Made by a program: the position numbers and the translations under genes
Shown here: in pieces, positions 43,630 to 55,957 of the stretch
How the letters are laid out: every line of letters starts with the position of its first letter
How positions within the stretch are numbered: the first letter of the stretch is position 1
Source of the DNA: Pseudopyrenochaeta lycopersici
Lineage: Eukaryota; Ascomycota; Dothideomycetes; Pleosporales; Pseudopyrenochaetaceae
Length of the DNA stretch: 64,000 nucleotides
Assembly (NCBI GenBank): GCA_003313425.1
Contig: NHZP01000029.1
Span: forward strand, 558,001-622,000
Direction of reading: 5' to 3'
Notes under the pieces: model-generated
The model's database searches: none
What the model was told of the DNA's origin: nothing
Seen by the model: only the letters and a program-made list of their open reading frames with translations

Positions 43630-45681
43630 GTTGTTGGGTCTGGGGTTCGAAACTTGGATTGGCGTCGGCCAGGGAATCTATTCCTTTGGCGGGCAAATAT
43701 GGTTTAACGACGATATAGTGATGAGAACAAAAGTGGCGATGTTCGGCGGAAGGTAACACGACACCTGGTTCACTGGCCTTTTATGTATTCAAAGGTACTG
43801 AATGACTCCAGGCACAAGCCCCTGAGAACTGCGCGACATATCCTCCCCACTATAATCAAGCCTAAAGCCACGCTGCCTCCACAGCGATTTGTGTCACATG
43901 TATTGGACAAACCATAATCACGGTGGCTCTGCAATATCACATGTATGTCGTATCGGCGGTTGTGCCTGGCGATGTGGCTAGTGATGTCGCGCTAGGTGAC
44001 ACCGGTGAAGCTTGGCGGAAGCGGTTCCGTAGAGCTTGATAGAGGCTGGCGCGTCGTATCTGCATATGTCTGGCGATGCACCATTTGCGTGGTTTTTGTA
44101 ACATTTGGTTGGGATTGCGCGTACTGCTCCAGGATGGAAGTTGGAATCCGAATTCGATAGTTTGTCCATGACACTACTTAACAGTTTGGAGTGATGATGG
44201 GGAGCTAGATGCTCCTTCCCAGAGCTGACATCACCATTTATTTGCCTTCTAGAGAATAATCATTTCACGTCACTAATAATGGGTTCATATGCCTTGTCAT
44301 ATACCAAGCACTGACTGTGGCGCAGCTTGTAAAAGCTTGTGCAAAGTCAAGCTAACGAGGTTCCGGCGGAAACGTTAGCGAAGTAAAGTTATATCCTCAC
44401 ATGGTTTTGTTCACCCCTGTTGGGAAAGCTCATACTACTGCCTCTCGACAAAGTGTCAAATGACGACTACTCTGTTCAGAGTGAAAGATCTTCCCCTTTA
44501 CAAAGGAATTCAAGAGCAATGGAACAACGAAAATCGGTCCTATCCCTTCCAGAATCATACCGCAGTTTCACTACCCATTTTCCAATTCTTTGGCTGAAAA
44601 AATTGAGAACATGTGCACCTAGGTAGTGCTTTCAGTCTCCAATCAACCATCTCCGGGGCTTTCTCGGTCTTGCTTAACACATGGCCATCAAAACTCGTCT
44701 GAACGCAATGTGTGAGCGAATGAACAAGCCCTTGAAGCAATACAAAACTCTGTAGCAATACATCTATTTTTGCGCAATGGCTCTCTACTATGAGACGAGG
44801 GACATTATGAAGAAGCTATAGATGGATCATATGGATTCGCCTGTGCCGAAATTAACCAGAATGTTAGCAGATATCCTAGCCAGTAGTCCAGCGACTAACA
44901 AGGTTGAATATGTAGTCTATCTTAGCACAGCCTCAGTCTACGGCTGGTTAGCTGATGTTCAATAATTTCCTTCAACCTGGCGTATGTATGGTCTAGACCT
45001 CCAGATCTTCCCAGGAGAGTCTGATTTTGAAATGTCACTTCTTCGACCCAAGGTCCTCGTTGTTTTCTCAAAATTTGGATATGAGAACAGAGCCCTGAGG
45101 AAACCCAGTTTCAGTAAACAGATTTTGTATAGAAAGTGCTAATGGTGCAGTTCAAACTATTTTATTTTATACGCTCAACGTAGACTGTTAAGCATTTCGC
45201 CTAATTGACTCTTATGACATGTGAAATACTTGAACGGCTTTCCATATTCCTTGGATGATCGTTAACTGAAATTCTTTGATAGGATTCTATGGTGCCACTG
45301 GGACCCAAATGATTAAGCAGAGATGAACGCCTTCTCATTCGAAGGGCAATCCGTTTCTTAACTCCAGAAACACGCCTCGATGTAGTATCTGTGATGTAGT
45401 TTTTGCTACGAGTGTTGTCCCTGGGATTTTTCTAGCCTTGTGCTTAGATTAATGGCCAATGAGCTATCAATAACAGGCCAGGGGACTTTTTTTGGGAGGG
45501 GAGAGGGAGGGCGGGGTGTTTCGTCACACCACTTGAAATCTCGCGAGGTCTTGTTCAACAAGGGCAATAAAACTCCATTATTCGTTATACCTGAGGTCTA
45601 ATTTCTTTGTTCGAATTGAATTTCACACCGCCTTAAACCTTCCGCTTGCGGTAATTATCTATTCAAGTTCTCGATTGATGT
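43630..45681. other. Gene-poor spacer between the GPI-like paralogs
   Basis: About 2 kb, AT-rich in its right half, without any frame longer than about 70 codons that shows features. The left end is the promoter of the minus-strand paralog at 43.6 kb. Confidence 0.45.
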
Positions 45682-46205
45682 TTACAATATCCAGGCAGCA
45701 ATACCAATCATACCCATGACGACACCAGTCATGCCGTCACTAGACAAAGTATCAGATGCGCCAGTGAACTGAGCAGGGCGTGAGCTCGTTGCACTTGCGG
45801 CGCGGCTAGGGTTAGCTGAAGCGGCAACTGTAGATGTCCCGCTTGCAGCGCGTGAAGCAGCCGAAACGGCAGCTGACGAAGCCGCAGCAGCAGCAGATGA
45901 GGCGCGAATTGAGGCACTGGCAGAGGCAGAAGAAGCACGCGCAGAGGCAGAGGCGATAATGGAGGAGGCCACAGCGGCCGCTGATGATGCAGCGCCAGCA
46001 GCTGAAGACGCAGCGGCGACAGCTGAGGAGAGGCGGGATGCAGCGACTGAAGGTGCGACTGCGGCAGCCGAGGAGAGAATCGAGGGGACGCTATAAGCTA
46101 TGTTAATGGTCGGACTTCTACCGGGGAGGAGATTAGCTAAACTCACGGGTTCTGAGCGGCAGTGAAGCCAGTAAGGACAGGGAGGACGATATTGGAGAAA
46201 CGCAT
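45682..46205 (-). CDS. Ser/Ala-rich GPI-anchor-like cell-surface protein
   Basis: Exons 46147-46205 and 45682-46090 with a 56-base intron (GTGAGT..TTATAG) give 155 residues. Exon 1 codes the signal peptide MRFSNIVLPVLTGFTAAQ. The body is almost entirely Ala and Ser (SSAAAVASSIIASASARASS and similar). The C-terminus, after a small-residue candidate attachment site (TGASDTLSSDG), is the hydrophobic tail MTGVVMGMIGIAAWIL. This layout fits a GPI-anchored wall or plasma-membrane protein, with the Ser residues available for O-mannosylation. The short open frame from 46146 is intron read-through and not the real start. The paralog lies 2.1 kb away at 43.3 kb. The function is unknown. Confidence 0.75.
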
Positions 46206-49200
46206 GGTTGAAATCAAAAATGGGTTTTTTGTTACTCTAAGTGCGATGGTAGCAAGTGCCCTTTTGCGAAATGGCAGAGTTGAGTGAAATGCTAAAGAGC
46301 TCCACAGGGCAACACACTGCTATAAATACCATTTTCCAAGGCTCCGATGAGCCCGTTCGAGACTCAACACAGCCATGCTCAATGTAGAATCTGTCTAACT
46401 TTACATGCTAACTCCCACTCTGTCGTTAAAAGGGAATCGAATGACGCCACACTCTTTTGTTGTGAGCTGTAAACGACAGTCTGGATGTCAAAACTGAACA
46501 GGAATGCCAAGGTAGCACGCCATAGACAGCATTTAGGTACACTGAGTCTCCTCACATGGAGAGAACAGAAGTTCTCGTTGGTGGAGCACCCAGTTGTGTT
46601 GATGTGTCAATGCAGCTCAAGACTGAAATGGCGTTTTTGGGGCTGGCGATATGGTATCTCGCTCTATAGGATTTGTGCAACGGAAACAACTCCGGCAGGT
46701 TAACAAAACAAAAGTTAAAGCCAAAATGATGATTTGATAGTGGAGTATAGGTACTTGCTTCTCCGAATGCTGTATATGCTGGTTCTTTGGTGGCATTCCC
46801 TCATTGTGAGGCTGAAAGTCGTGCTCAGCACGGTCGAGCTGATTGGTGATGGTCAAGAACCCACGCGCTCATATTCGCTTCCTACTAGTTTTAACCACTT
46901 TACGTACTGAATCTATCCCAGCCGCTCTCTAGGCAGAACTAAGTCTCCACGTTCCTAAGCCTAGAACGTGGCAAATGGATCTTGATTGGGTTTCGCCCTT
47001 CCGGAGGCATCCATTGTGGACCTTTGTTTCTGCTGAAAAGCTTGGATAAGCTTGACCTAACAACCCAGATCCGGTGGTTATACCCGCGGGCTCGTGCACT
47101 GGTGTAAGTTATGCAGATGCGAATTAGTAGTGCAGTTTATTGGAAGTGTCATTTGACGTAATATTCAGCCCGGCATTGTGGAAATCTTCCTTTCAGCAAT
47201 CTACGATACAACACTACCAGGTGGTTTGAAGGTACGACAAAATCTTTCCTTGCCCTTCTGCTAGCATCCAAGTACAGATCTTTCTCTATTGATAACTCCC
47301 AGGAAATGATATTAATTAAGTCATTATGCACAATATCGGCACCGCAACCACATTGATCGGGCGTGAGATAACGCCATTTGTGGCTGACTTGATTGATAAC
47401 AAGGAAACAAAAGGTCCCTTTGGTGGCGGTAGCCACGGCTTTTAAAGCCAAATTATTTTATAGTCATTGCTTTTCGGTTGATTTTAGCTGAGCCAACGAG
47501 CCTAGGCTTGGCCTTTGATGCTGCAAGACTGGGCCCAATACTGTCGGTTTTCAAGTAAAAAGTTAGCTCTCCCTCACTCCAAAACTTTACTTGTTGTACG
47601 CTCGATACTGTAAGCCTGTTATATATCCTTTGTTCCACCCACACAGGCCCAAGTAGCTATTCTTTCATATTTTTCTGCTGCCAGTAATCAAGAGCTTCTA
47701 CATTCAATCCAAATGCTACAGAGGACTCATCGCGCTCACCAGCAATCCCGGCGATTTCTTGGACGCTACCAGAGAAGGGGCTACACGTAGTTCGTCATGA
47801 TCACTACGGACTTCTTCCTTTTTAACTTCAGTCATGTTTTATCCACCTGAACAGTGAACGTTGTTCGTAACGCAAGGAGAACCAAAGCCGCCCGATATGG
47901 CAGCTACATCCGTGATAGTAGCACAAGCAAGGAGGAGAATCATGGACTGTCAGATATCGGCTAGAAACTGAGTCACTGAAAAAGAGTGAAACACAGATCA
48001 GTTTAACCAAGTTACCAAGAAAAGTTCCCTTACATCTCGGTACTTAAAACTGCTGGAGGTAACCTACATTCCTTCATAATCCTTACAGTAACATTGCAGG
48101 CAATCTCCGCACTCCTCCCCAGCCCTCAACGTCGCACATATTACACAACAGCCGGGGTAAATCAATTCCAGCGCTTTGGAAAACATCGATCTTTCGCTCA
48201 ATGTGCATACGTTCTACCTAGAGCTCTCCGACTTTTTCCTACTTTTGGAAGATTGCCAACGCTGGCGTAGGGAACAACAACACTATTTAGCTGTTTCATT
48301 GGCTCATACATTGTTGGCTATCTTCTGGGTCCGATGAAAACAGGCGGCTAGATAGGTGCTACAGACTTGGGAACAAGATCCTAATAAAAGCATAGTCATG
48401 CCTCACGGTAGGAAAGGTTTTGAATTATGAATGGATGTTGAACCGACGCCGTTGATGACGCCTTGGGCTGCAACAAAGCGATTCCAGCCAGCTATTTGGG
48501 CATGACATTGAAAGCTCCACGCATTATCAAGTCAATGTGACATTTTTATTATCTTCACCAGTGTAGTTTCAATACCAATATACCTTGCGCACCCGCGCAA
48601 TAAGCAAGGTTATGTGCACGGGTCAACCTTTGGGTACCAATGTTCTCAATCACGCACCCCCGTTCTCCTCAACCATACGCACATTCCCTAAAAGACAGCA
48701 ACTAGACCACAGCGTTGGGATCTATATGTTCGTATTCGTTCCATGCAGAACAAAACCAACCACGGCTCCTCGGTTGCTACTAACTAAACCTAAATCACGG
48801 AAGATCTTCATGGTAGTTTCTGTGTGCCAAAGAGGCGAAGCCGGTACGACTGTGTGAATGCGAGCTGGTTCGGTATGACGATTCTGAGTATGCATATGGC
48901 AGACTTGGACAGAGGACACCCAATGATGCATGATCATGTTCAAACTATACTGATCACCTTTGCGCCACTTCATACTCCAGACAGTTCCAGAACAATGGGT
49001 CGCCCTGCCACGCGTCAGTCAGAATGTGGATAATAATTCCCAAGGGTACGCACCGTGACCGTCCTTTTGAGCAAACATCAGTTTGATGCGGACGCTCGGT
49101 CACACCCTCGTTTTGTCTCACCGCACTTCCAGGTTGTGAACCCAAATCAGCTTTCTTGTGATGACAATTATCGTTCGGGAGACACTGCACCAAGGTTAGC

Positions 49201-49989
49201 TTACTTTTACTCAAGTTCGGAAATAAACAACAGAGAAAATCTTCTTCGCAGCTACCAATATTTCAAATCTACCGGTCAAAAACATGATTGGAATGACATT
49301 CAATATTAAGGTTCGTAGCTTTTCAGTTGTAAGCGCAATCCATGCATCTACGACTCGCAGCGGAGGCATAACAGTAAAACCACCCCCCGCATTCTCCTGT
49401 CTCTTACCCTGTGACACTGCGTTGATGGCCTGAGCTAGGCTTAGCAATCGCAAACATTGTGACACAATTATTCCAACCCGGACTAAACGAGCAATGTATG
49501 CGATCGATCGTGATGATTGGGACAGAATAACAGCTATCATTAATGGCTCTACGATGGTCACATGGCCAGAAGACCGTGGGTCGTTCTGGAGTTCTGCATT
49601 TACCACACCACAAATCCAAACTGTCGCTCCCCAGAATCGAATTATCAGATCACGCGCCCCTCCAACAAAATAGCGGTTTTACTGGGGCAATTTGCATGGA
49701 TCTTCTATTGTAGGTCCGATTCCAGTTGGTTTGGAACGGTGCTGCTAAGCCGAGGAAGTGGAAGCACGATGTCCTTGAACTTGCATGGCGATATCTTGGT
49801 CAGGTAGGACAAAGCAAGACAGGATGGCCCATGCTGACATTCTTCTCCTGGAGGCGACAAGATATAATAACTTCCCCCAGACACGTACTATTTCTACCAA
49901 GCCCCAAAAACCCTCAACGCTCACGTCTCTTGAGATCTGGAAAGCCATTCTCTCCCAGAGTTCTCATCAGCGACCTACTTTGGTTCACC
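46206..49989. other. Gene-poor region of 3.8 kb
   Basis: No frame with a recognisable domain. A minus-strand frame at 47149-47451 (100 codons) and a 34-codon signal-peptide-like frame ending near 47839 were considered and not accepted. The right end is the leader of the aquaporin gene, which has an open frame running upstream of the chosen ATG. Confidence 0.4.
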
Positions 49990-50906
49990 ATGACCGACAA
50001 AGGCGCCCATGATAAGGTGCCAGAGCTCGGTTTGCCTTCTCATGAGCGCCCCCTTATATCTCCTGGTGAGAATGCGAGACGGCATCACACTCTGCGTACC
50101 GAGATTGCAGCGTTCCTCGGAGAGTTCATTGGGACATTCATGTTCCTTTCTCTCGCCTTCTCTGGCACACAAATTGCTTTGAACGCAGCCGGAAGCCAGC
50201 AATTGATATCGAGCAATAACCCAGTGCCCGATGTAGGCAAGCTTCTTTACATTGCCTTCGCCTTCGGTGTTTCGCTTGCCATAAATGTGGCTATCTTTGC
50301 CGAGGTCAGCGGCGGAAAGTTTAATCCGGCAGTGAGTTTTGCCCTCCAGTTTGTACTCCCATGAACCCCGCATTCACACCTTCCTACCTACGTGTCCAAG
50401 CTGGGCTCTGTGGGGTCTTTGTGTGGCTGTTGCTAATTGCTTTTGTTCAGGTGACCACTGCGTTATTGTTAACCGGCAAGATCCACTGGCATCGCGCAGT
50501 CCAAACTATCATTGCACAACTCATCGCTGGTATGGCAGCAGCAGGCTTCGTTTCTGCCTTATTACCAGGGCCTCTCATCATAGCTACCACTCTAGATCCC
50601 TCTATTTCCATAGCCCGTGGGCTCTTTCTGGAAGCCTTTGTCACCTCACAGCTGGTTCTGACTATCCTTATGTTGGATGCCGGGCCATCCAAGCCAATGT
50701 ACATTGGAGCATCCCTTTTTATTGCAGAGATTTGCAGTGTCTACTTCACTGGAGGCAGCCTAAATCCAGCACGAAGTTTCGGACCTGCAGTTGCCACGAA
50801 ATTCACCAAATACCATTGGATCTACTGGCTCGGTCCACTTTTGGGTTCCGGGGTAGCCAGTGGTGCTTATACGCTTATCAATTGGGTGAGACATGAGCAG
50901 GTTTGA
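49990..50906 (+). CDS. Aquaporin / MIP-family channel
   Basis: Exons 49990-50331 and 50451-50906 with a 119-base intron (GTGAGT..TTCAG) give 265 residues. The splice falls directly after the first NPA box (GGKFNPA, residues 112-114) and restores VTTALLLTGKI. The second box is GGSLNPARSFGPA (219-221). Six membrane segments are visible, the first being IAAFLGEFIGTFMFLSLAF. The Arg after the second NPA and the residues around it are those of water-selective channels rather than glycerol facilitators, which carry Asp at that place. It is therefore probably an orthodox aquaporin of the plasma membrane. The ATG at 49990 sits in a good CACC context; the open frame extends upstream to 49726 without conserved features. 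Confidence 0.92.
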
Positions 50907-52120
50907 TTCGGATAGTGGAGGGATGAATGTTGGGTGCTTTAATACGATGAATGAATTGACGAAGTTCCTGTACTGAAGATTTCAACTCGCTTAGGCACAA
51001 TAAGGAACCCTAGGTACATTTCAGGCTTGAGGAGAGTTGCGACCGACTCGTTCATCAAGCTGTGTTTTCGTTGTTGATTTCGTCCAACAATAGTCGGATA
51101 ATTATATTGAACTAGATTGAACGACGAGGTGAGACGGTTAGATTGACGAGAGAAGTGAAAGACGGATGTGATACTTGAAGAATGACGATCTACAGCACTG
51201 CGTTCTGAACATTTCTAGCATGAAGCAATCTTTTTGAAGTAGCGAGGTATGCGCAATTATAATGGACTGCATTAATTTTAGTCCCTTCTTATTCTCAAAA
51301 CGATAGACCTTTTTTTAATGAAGAATCGAACTTTAGTAAAGACAACTCCACGTAGCAGCCTTATAAAGGCTATTGAGAACACAATGCATGGATTTCTCCC
51401 AGAATGTTGAGGAAAATTTGCATAGAAATCACTCCCGCAGGCCAAAAAAAAATGGATCGAAATGTAGCCAGGCATCCGCCATCAAACAATTCTGAGCCGT
51501 CCCTAGTTTTCTCGCGCCACTGCGCACCGAAAGAGCCTGCCTTGGGTTGTAGCAGAACTCCATCACTCCTTACATAGACATAATACTTAAGCCAGTTCTT
51601 GCTCAAGTTTTTCCTCGCTCGGTAGAAATGTTTCGACCATGCACCAGCGCAAGATTATCGTTTCGTTCAAACTTGGTCGCTAGAAATGTGGGTCTGCCGA
51701 GATGATATGCATGGCTCCTTCTGTCAAGTCCTAGAAAGCCCCACACCGCGTTGATACATTACCGTAGTTAGAAATTCTGTTCTTCCTAATTAAGAATTCT
51801 CAAAGAGCCCAATCTGGAAAAGATCAATATCATATATACTGCGATATTGCTAGGTGTTTCGTTCTTGCCCTTCGGCAGTTGCTTCAGCACGTACAGTGTA
51901 CATGGTGGCATAGCTGAGCCACATGAGAACTCCTCCCGATGTCATCCCACTCTAATATTACTGCTCATTGGTCTAGAAACTGCGATAGTTGGGCTCTCCA
52001 CATGCAGAAGTGCCATGGAAGTGCATGTGGGGGCATGGTAAACATGAACCAGACGGCATCGCCCATGATTACTATGTACGAAATATTCACGCTTCTCGAT
52101 GTTGACGCTCCCAGTCCACA
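50907..52120. other. Intergenic aquaporin / SnoaL-like gene
   Basis: About 1.2 kb, AT-rich. No gene is seen; the right end should be the promoter of the secreted SnoaL-like protein. Confidence 0.45.
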
Positions 52121-54103
52121 ATGCGATTATCAACAGTTGCGCAAAGTTTTGCTTTGTTTGGCGGAGTCTGTGTCAAAGGCGCGTCGAATCTCGACACTTT
52201 AGCCCGAGACGTGTCGCGCGTTGAATCGGTCCGCCATATAAAGAACGTTCAGAAGCAGTTTTCTCATCTCGCCCAATTCGGGCAATGGCGGCATATCGGC
52301 CGGCTTTTCAGCCCTAATAGCACCCTCATATGGGGGAACAATACAGCTCAAGGTCGAACTTCTATTGAAGCATGGCTGCGTAGCGATGCTGGAGAAATGA
52401 ACGGCATTTCCCCCGGCTCATTAGACACACTTATCGCTGAGAACCCCGTCATTAGTCTAAGTGCTCATGGAAAGACTGCCAAAGGACGCTGGAATGGTAT
52501 TCGCTTCCAAGGAGACGGGAAGAGAAGAACACGGATACAGGGCGGCATATACGAGAATGAGTATATCCTCATAAATGGCAGATGGAGAATATCATTACTG
52601 CACTACCATGCGATGTACAATGGTACATACGAAGATGGCTGGCGCAACATCGGTGGGACGGGAATTCCAATTATACCATATCACTTCTCATCCGACAATT
52701 CTGGGGTGCCCATTCCGCCCCCGGAGGAAGAGCTACAAGTGTATAATGGGACTATGGAACAACTGGAAGCGAGAATTCAGAGACTCAACGACGAAGACGA
52801 TGTTCGCAACTTGATGCATGCTAGAGGATATTATATTGACCGAAGGATGTGGACCGATGTGTTGGATTTGCACACCAACAACACTACCGTGGCATTCTCC
52901 AATGGCACCAACCTCACTGGAAAGGCCGGCGTGAAAGAAGTGCTTGAGCGAATGGGCCCTGAAGGGCTAACAAAAGGTATCAATAATGACCACCCGATTT
53001 TTGATATGGTTGTTCAGGTCAGCTCGAATGGAAGAGAAGCCTTTGCTCGCGGAACAGAGGTGGGAATGATTGGTAACGCCAATACGGGTGCTGCTTCTTG
53101 GGAGTTCAATGTTTTCCGAGCCAGGACTGTGAAAGAAGCTAGCACATGGAAGGTCCAAGACATCGAGATAACCCCGGTCATCGTTGCAGATTATTTCAAT
53201 GGTTGGGGAAATGGCGGGACGAACCCACTCAATCGCTACACTCCACCATTCTTAGACATAACGGGTCTGATCTCGTCAAGTGAGCGCGCGATGGTGCCAA
53301 ACAAGCTCAAAAAGGCCGACTTGGGCGACTTGGAGCGTCAACTTCGACGCAGTGCAGCCTTTGATGGCACAGAGAACCAGTCACATGCATACGGTTACTT
53401 CCTCGATGATCTACAAGCAAGAAAGATGGGCGACCTGTTCGCGAGAAAGGGTCATAAGGCATCGCCGTTTGCAGGATTCTTCCAAACACCACAACGAATA
53501 ACCGAAGCCAACATCGCCTCCTATGGCACCAATCGCTCCGAGCTGCGATTAAGCATTTCATTCCACTGGCGACCACAACCTGTCATTCTTGTATCCAAGG
53601 ACGGCAGATCAGCAACTCTTCGAACGAGGCTATTTCAACCTTCAACGTCCGTCAACAGGCCGGGTAGTTTTAATTCAGCAATTTATCATGACCAAGTTGT
53701 CCTTGAGGACGGCAAGTGGCGGCTGTGGAGCGTAACAATCGACGAGTTCTACTGGCAATCCTCATCCTGGCGAGACGGATGGAGTAAGGCAATACCGCGA
53801 AACACAAGTCAACCTAGTCCCGGCCGGCCAAATACCGAACCTCCTGCATGGACATCGAGGTACCCGCCTGACATTTCCATTGTTGACCTAGGAGAGAGAG
53901 AAAGTACTTTCACTGGCGGAAGCGGTCAAGCCATTCAATGGCCTGAGATTCAGCGGATGTGGTTCCAGTATCGCAATCCAGTAAGCGGACGAACACCGGA
54001 GTGGTACTGGCCGGGCTGTGTTCCATGTGTGGTTCGAAAAGAGTGGTCATTATTAGCGAACGGATGGCAAGAGCCTGCGACCGGCCCGACATCGAGTTTG
54101 TAG
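52121..54103 (+). CDS. Secreted protein with three SnoaL-like (NTF2-fold) domains
   Basis: Intronless gene for 660 residues. The start MRLSTVAQSFALFGGVCVKG looks like a signal peptide. Three units of the cone-shaped SnoaL/NTF2 fold follow at about residues 35-165, 215-360 and 400-560. Each has an N-terminal helix pattern (VRHIKNVQKQFSHLAQFGQW; DDVRNLMHARGYYIDRRMWT; ENQSHAYGYFLDDLQARKMG). Each also ends in the characteristic strand with GRWRISLLHYHAMY or its equivalent (ASTWKVQDIEITP; DGKWRLWSVTIDEFYW). Several N-x-S/T sites fit secretion. SnoaL-fold proteins include polyketide cyclases and dehydratases, but the active-site residues vary and no polyketide synthase is nearby, so the activity is open. 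Confidence 0.78.
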   Translation: MRLSTVAQSFALFGGVCVKGASNLDTLARDVSRVESVRHIKNVQKQFSHLAQFGQWRHIGRLFSPNSTLIWGNNTAQGRTSIEAWLRSDAGEMNGISPGSLDTLIAENPVISLSAHGKTAKGRWNGIRFQGDGKRRTRIQGGIYENEYILINGRWRISLLHYHAMYNGTYEDGWRNIGGTGIPIIPYHFSSDNSGVPIPPPEEELQVYNGTMEQLEARIQRLNDEDDVRNLMHARGYYIDRRMWTDVLDLHTNNTTVAFSNGTNLTGKAGVKEVLERMGPEGLTKGINNDHPIFDMVVQVSSNGREAFARGTEVGMIGNANTGAASWEFNVFRARTVKEASTWKVQDIEITPVIVADYFNGWGNGGTNPLNRYTPPFLDITGLISSSERAMVPNKLKKADLGDLERQLRRSAAFDGTENQSHAYGYFLDDLQARKMGDLFARKGHKASPFAGFFQTPQRITEANIASYGTNRSELRLSISFHWRPQPVILVSKDGRSATLRTRLFQPSTSVNRPGSFNSAIYHDQVVLEDGKWRLWSVTIDEFYWQSSSWRDGWSKAIPRNTSQPSPGRPNTEPPAWTSRYPPDISIVDLGERESTFTGGSGQAIQWPEIQRMWFQYRNPVSGRTPEWYWPGCVPCVVRKEWSLLANGWQEPATGPTSSL

Positions 54104-55131
54104 GACAGATCGTAGCGCTTTATGTGAGAGCAGGAGGGCATGAAAATTAGAAATCGTCTTTTTTTTTAACCCTGCAAGCACTGCTTATTTGACAAGTCCG
54201 CACTGAGTGGGTGCTTTTCGCATCCCTGTTAACGGCTACATGGCAAGGAATTGGGTGCACGTTGCAATATCAGCTTATCCTGTATAGAGACAATTCCCGG
54301 CTACAAGGATGTTCGGCATCCAGGAAAGCCTCCAGAAAGGTGTCTCTTACGTGGCTGCCAAATGAAAAGAGACAGGCATGACGCCACCCGCTCGGGGAGG
54401 CGCTTCGTTTGGGGCTTCATGTCTAGCACCTCCCACGCTCCTTTTGTCGTGTCTGTGTACCTGCATTTGGATATCAGGCGTGAGTCGGAACCGAAGAGAC
54501 TGGTTGTTGACCCGATGGGAGGAAAGGTGAAGTGCTGATCCTTGGCAATAATCCTTCCGCCGTGATCCGCGGGGTTCGGGACTTCACGATGGCGTGTCTC
54601 ATGACTTAACCCTTACCACACAGACGTCCCGCCGCTCAAAACTTCTCCAGTCAAAGATCAGCAGCATCTTCAATCAAGGCTTTGCAATCAAAAGGGGTTT
54701 CTTCCTTCCATTGCACGGACGAAGTGGATATGTGGGCGCGATCATGTGCTCATGTCAACGTGGCTCGGACGGGCGCTAGATAATGCAACTACACTGGCGG
54801 ACTCCGCACGCAAACGGCGCAAGACACACCGAGCCAAAATTGCGCCACAAAATCCTCTTATCGTATCCATTCGCTCGTTGCTGGCTTGACTATAAAGGAT
54901 CTGGTGTAGCGCGACGCTTACTTCGCAGAGAAGTCACAAGAAGCTGGTGGGCCGCGTGCTGCGCCTAAGCCGGATAAGCTTCCCATGCTTCGTCCACGAG
55001 TAGAACGGTTAGCAAGCAGGAAAATAGCCCTATATACATTAGTTCGATGATGCCCATGTTACAGCTACTCTCTTGCCATCTGGCATGTCCTTATCGATTT
55101 CGGCTGCGCACCCCAGATTGTGAAGGATATA
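54104..55131. other. Intergenic SnoaL-like / tetraspan gene
   Basis: About 1 kb without a supported gene. Short plus-strand frames at 54251-54538 and 54594-54779 show no features. Confidence 0.45.
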
Positions 55132-55957
55132 ATGGAGTACGACAAGATCCTCAAGCTCGCGCTCGTTCCTTCGATCGTGTTCTTTCTGCTGTCGCTGATA
55201 TCGGTGGCGTTGACGACCCATTACTGGATCATTGGCGACTGGATCATGTCAAGGGGGGTAGAGGTACCTACAAATGACTTTGACGAACGGCTACAACAAT
55301 ACAAGACAGACTCCACTATCGTTTGGTATGTGGGCAAGGATACTGATGTAACCATTGCCTCTGGCTGTCTAAATTTGACGGCAGCTGTGGTGGCGCTAAT
55401 TGCATGGAGTACGCTGCGGAAACCAGGTATGGATTCGCAGTACGCTGCCGTAAGTTACATGTCGCACCAGCCAGAGCTGTTGCACCTGAACTAATCCCGT
55501 TTCAGGGCAAACGTCGCTTTTGGATCATCGCTGTTGTCGTTATGACCGTTAGTGGAGCCGCCACGGCTCTTGCGTCCCTCGTTCTACATTATACCGAAAA
55601 AGGCGACAATACATATGGCTGTACTTCCGAAACACTCATGATGGCCGGCAGTATGAACACGAACCAGTATTGCACACGAGAAATGGCAGCTTGCAATTTT
55701 TTACCGAAGTTTATCAAAGCTGGAGAACGGGGAGATGCTACAGTGGCATGCAATGAGACTGTCAGTACACGTCCTTCACCGTGTTGCAAACTCATATTCT
55801 AACTGGCGTGAAGATCGTTGTCAAGTGGTTCCAGCTCATTCTGATCATCAACGCACTAATCGTTCTCGCATTGTTTGGTATCCAGGCGCGGCTAAGGCGA
55901 ACGACAAGAGACATGAGAGAGATCAGGTCAAAAGCTGCGATCTCTAATGTACATTAA
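55132..55957 (+). CDS. Four-pass membrane protein of unknown family
   Basis: Exons 55132-55449, 55506-55760 and 55814-55957 give 238 residues; both introns (56 and 53 bases) are phase 0. Four membrane segments are clear: residues about 8-29 (LALVPSIVFFLLSLISVALT), 73-95 (VTIASGCLNLTAAVVALIAW), 110-132 (WIIAVVVMTVSGAATALASL) and 193-214 (WFQLILIINALIVLALFGIQ). The large loop between segments 3 and 4 holds Cys residues (YGCTSE, QYCTRE, AACNF, ACNE) that could form disulfides outside the cell. This layout is tetraspan-like, recalling SUR7/PalI-type or small fungal tetraspan proteins, but no diagnostic motif is present. A CTAAC branch-like site sits 10 bases before the last acceptor. Confidence 0.72.

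Noticed and set aside
47149..47451. 100-codon minus-strand frame
   Set aside because: No signal peptide, domain or splice support; length is within chance for this AT level.
47839..47943. Minus-strand 34-codon frame starting MILLLACATITDVAAISGG with two later Cys
   Set aside because: It resembles a signal peptide plus Cys-containing start but ends after 34 codons, and no convincing intron or further exon could be found.
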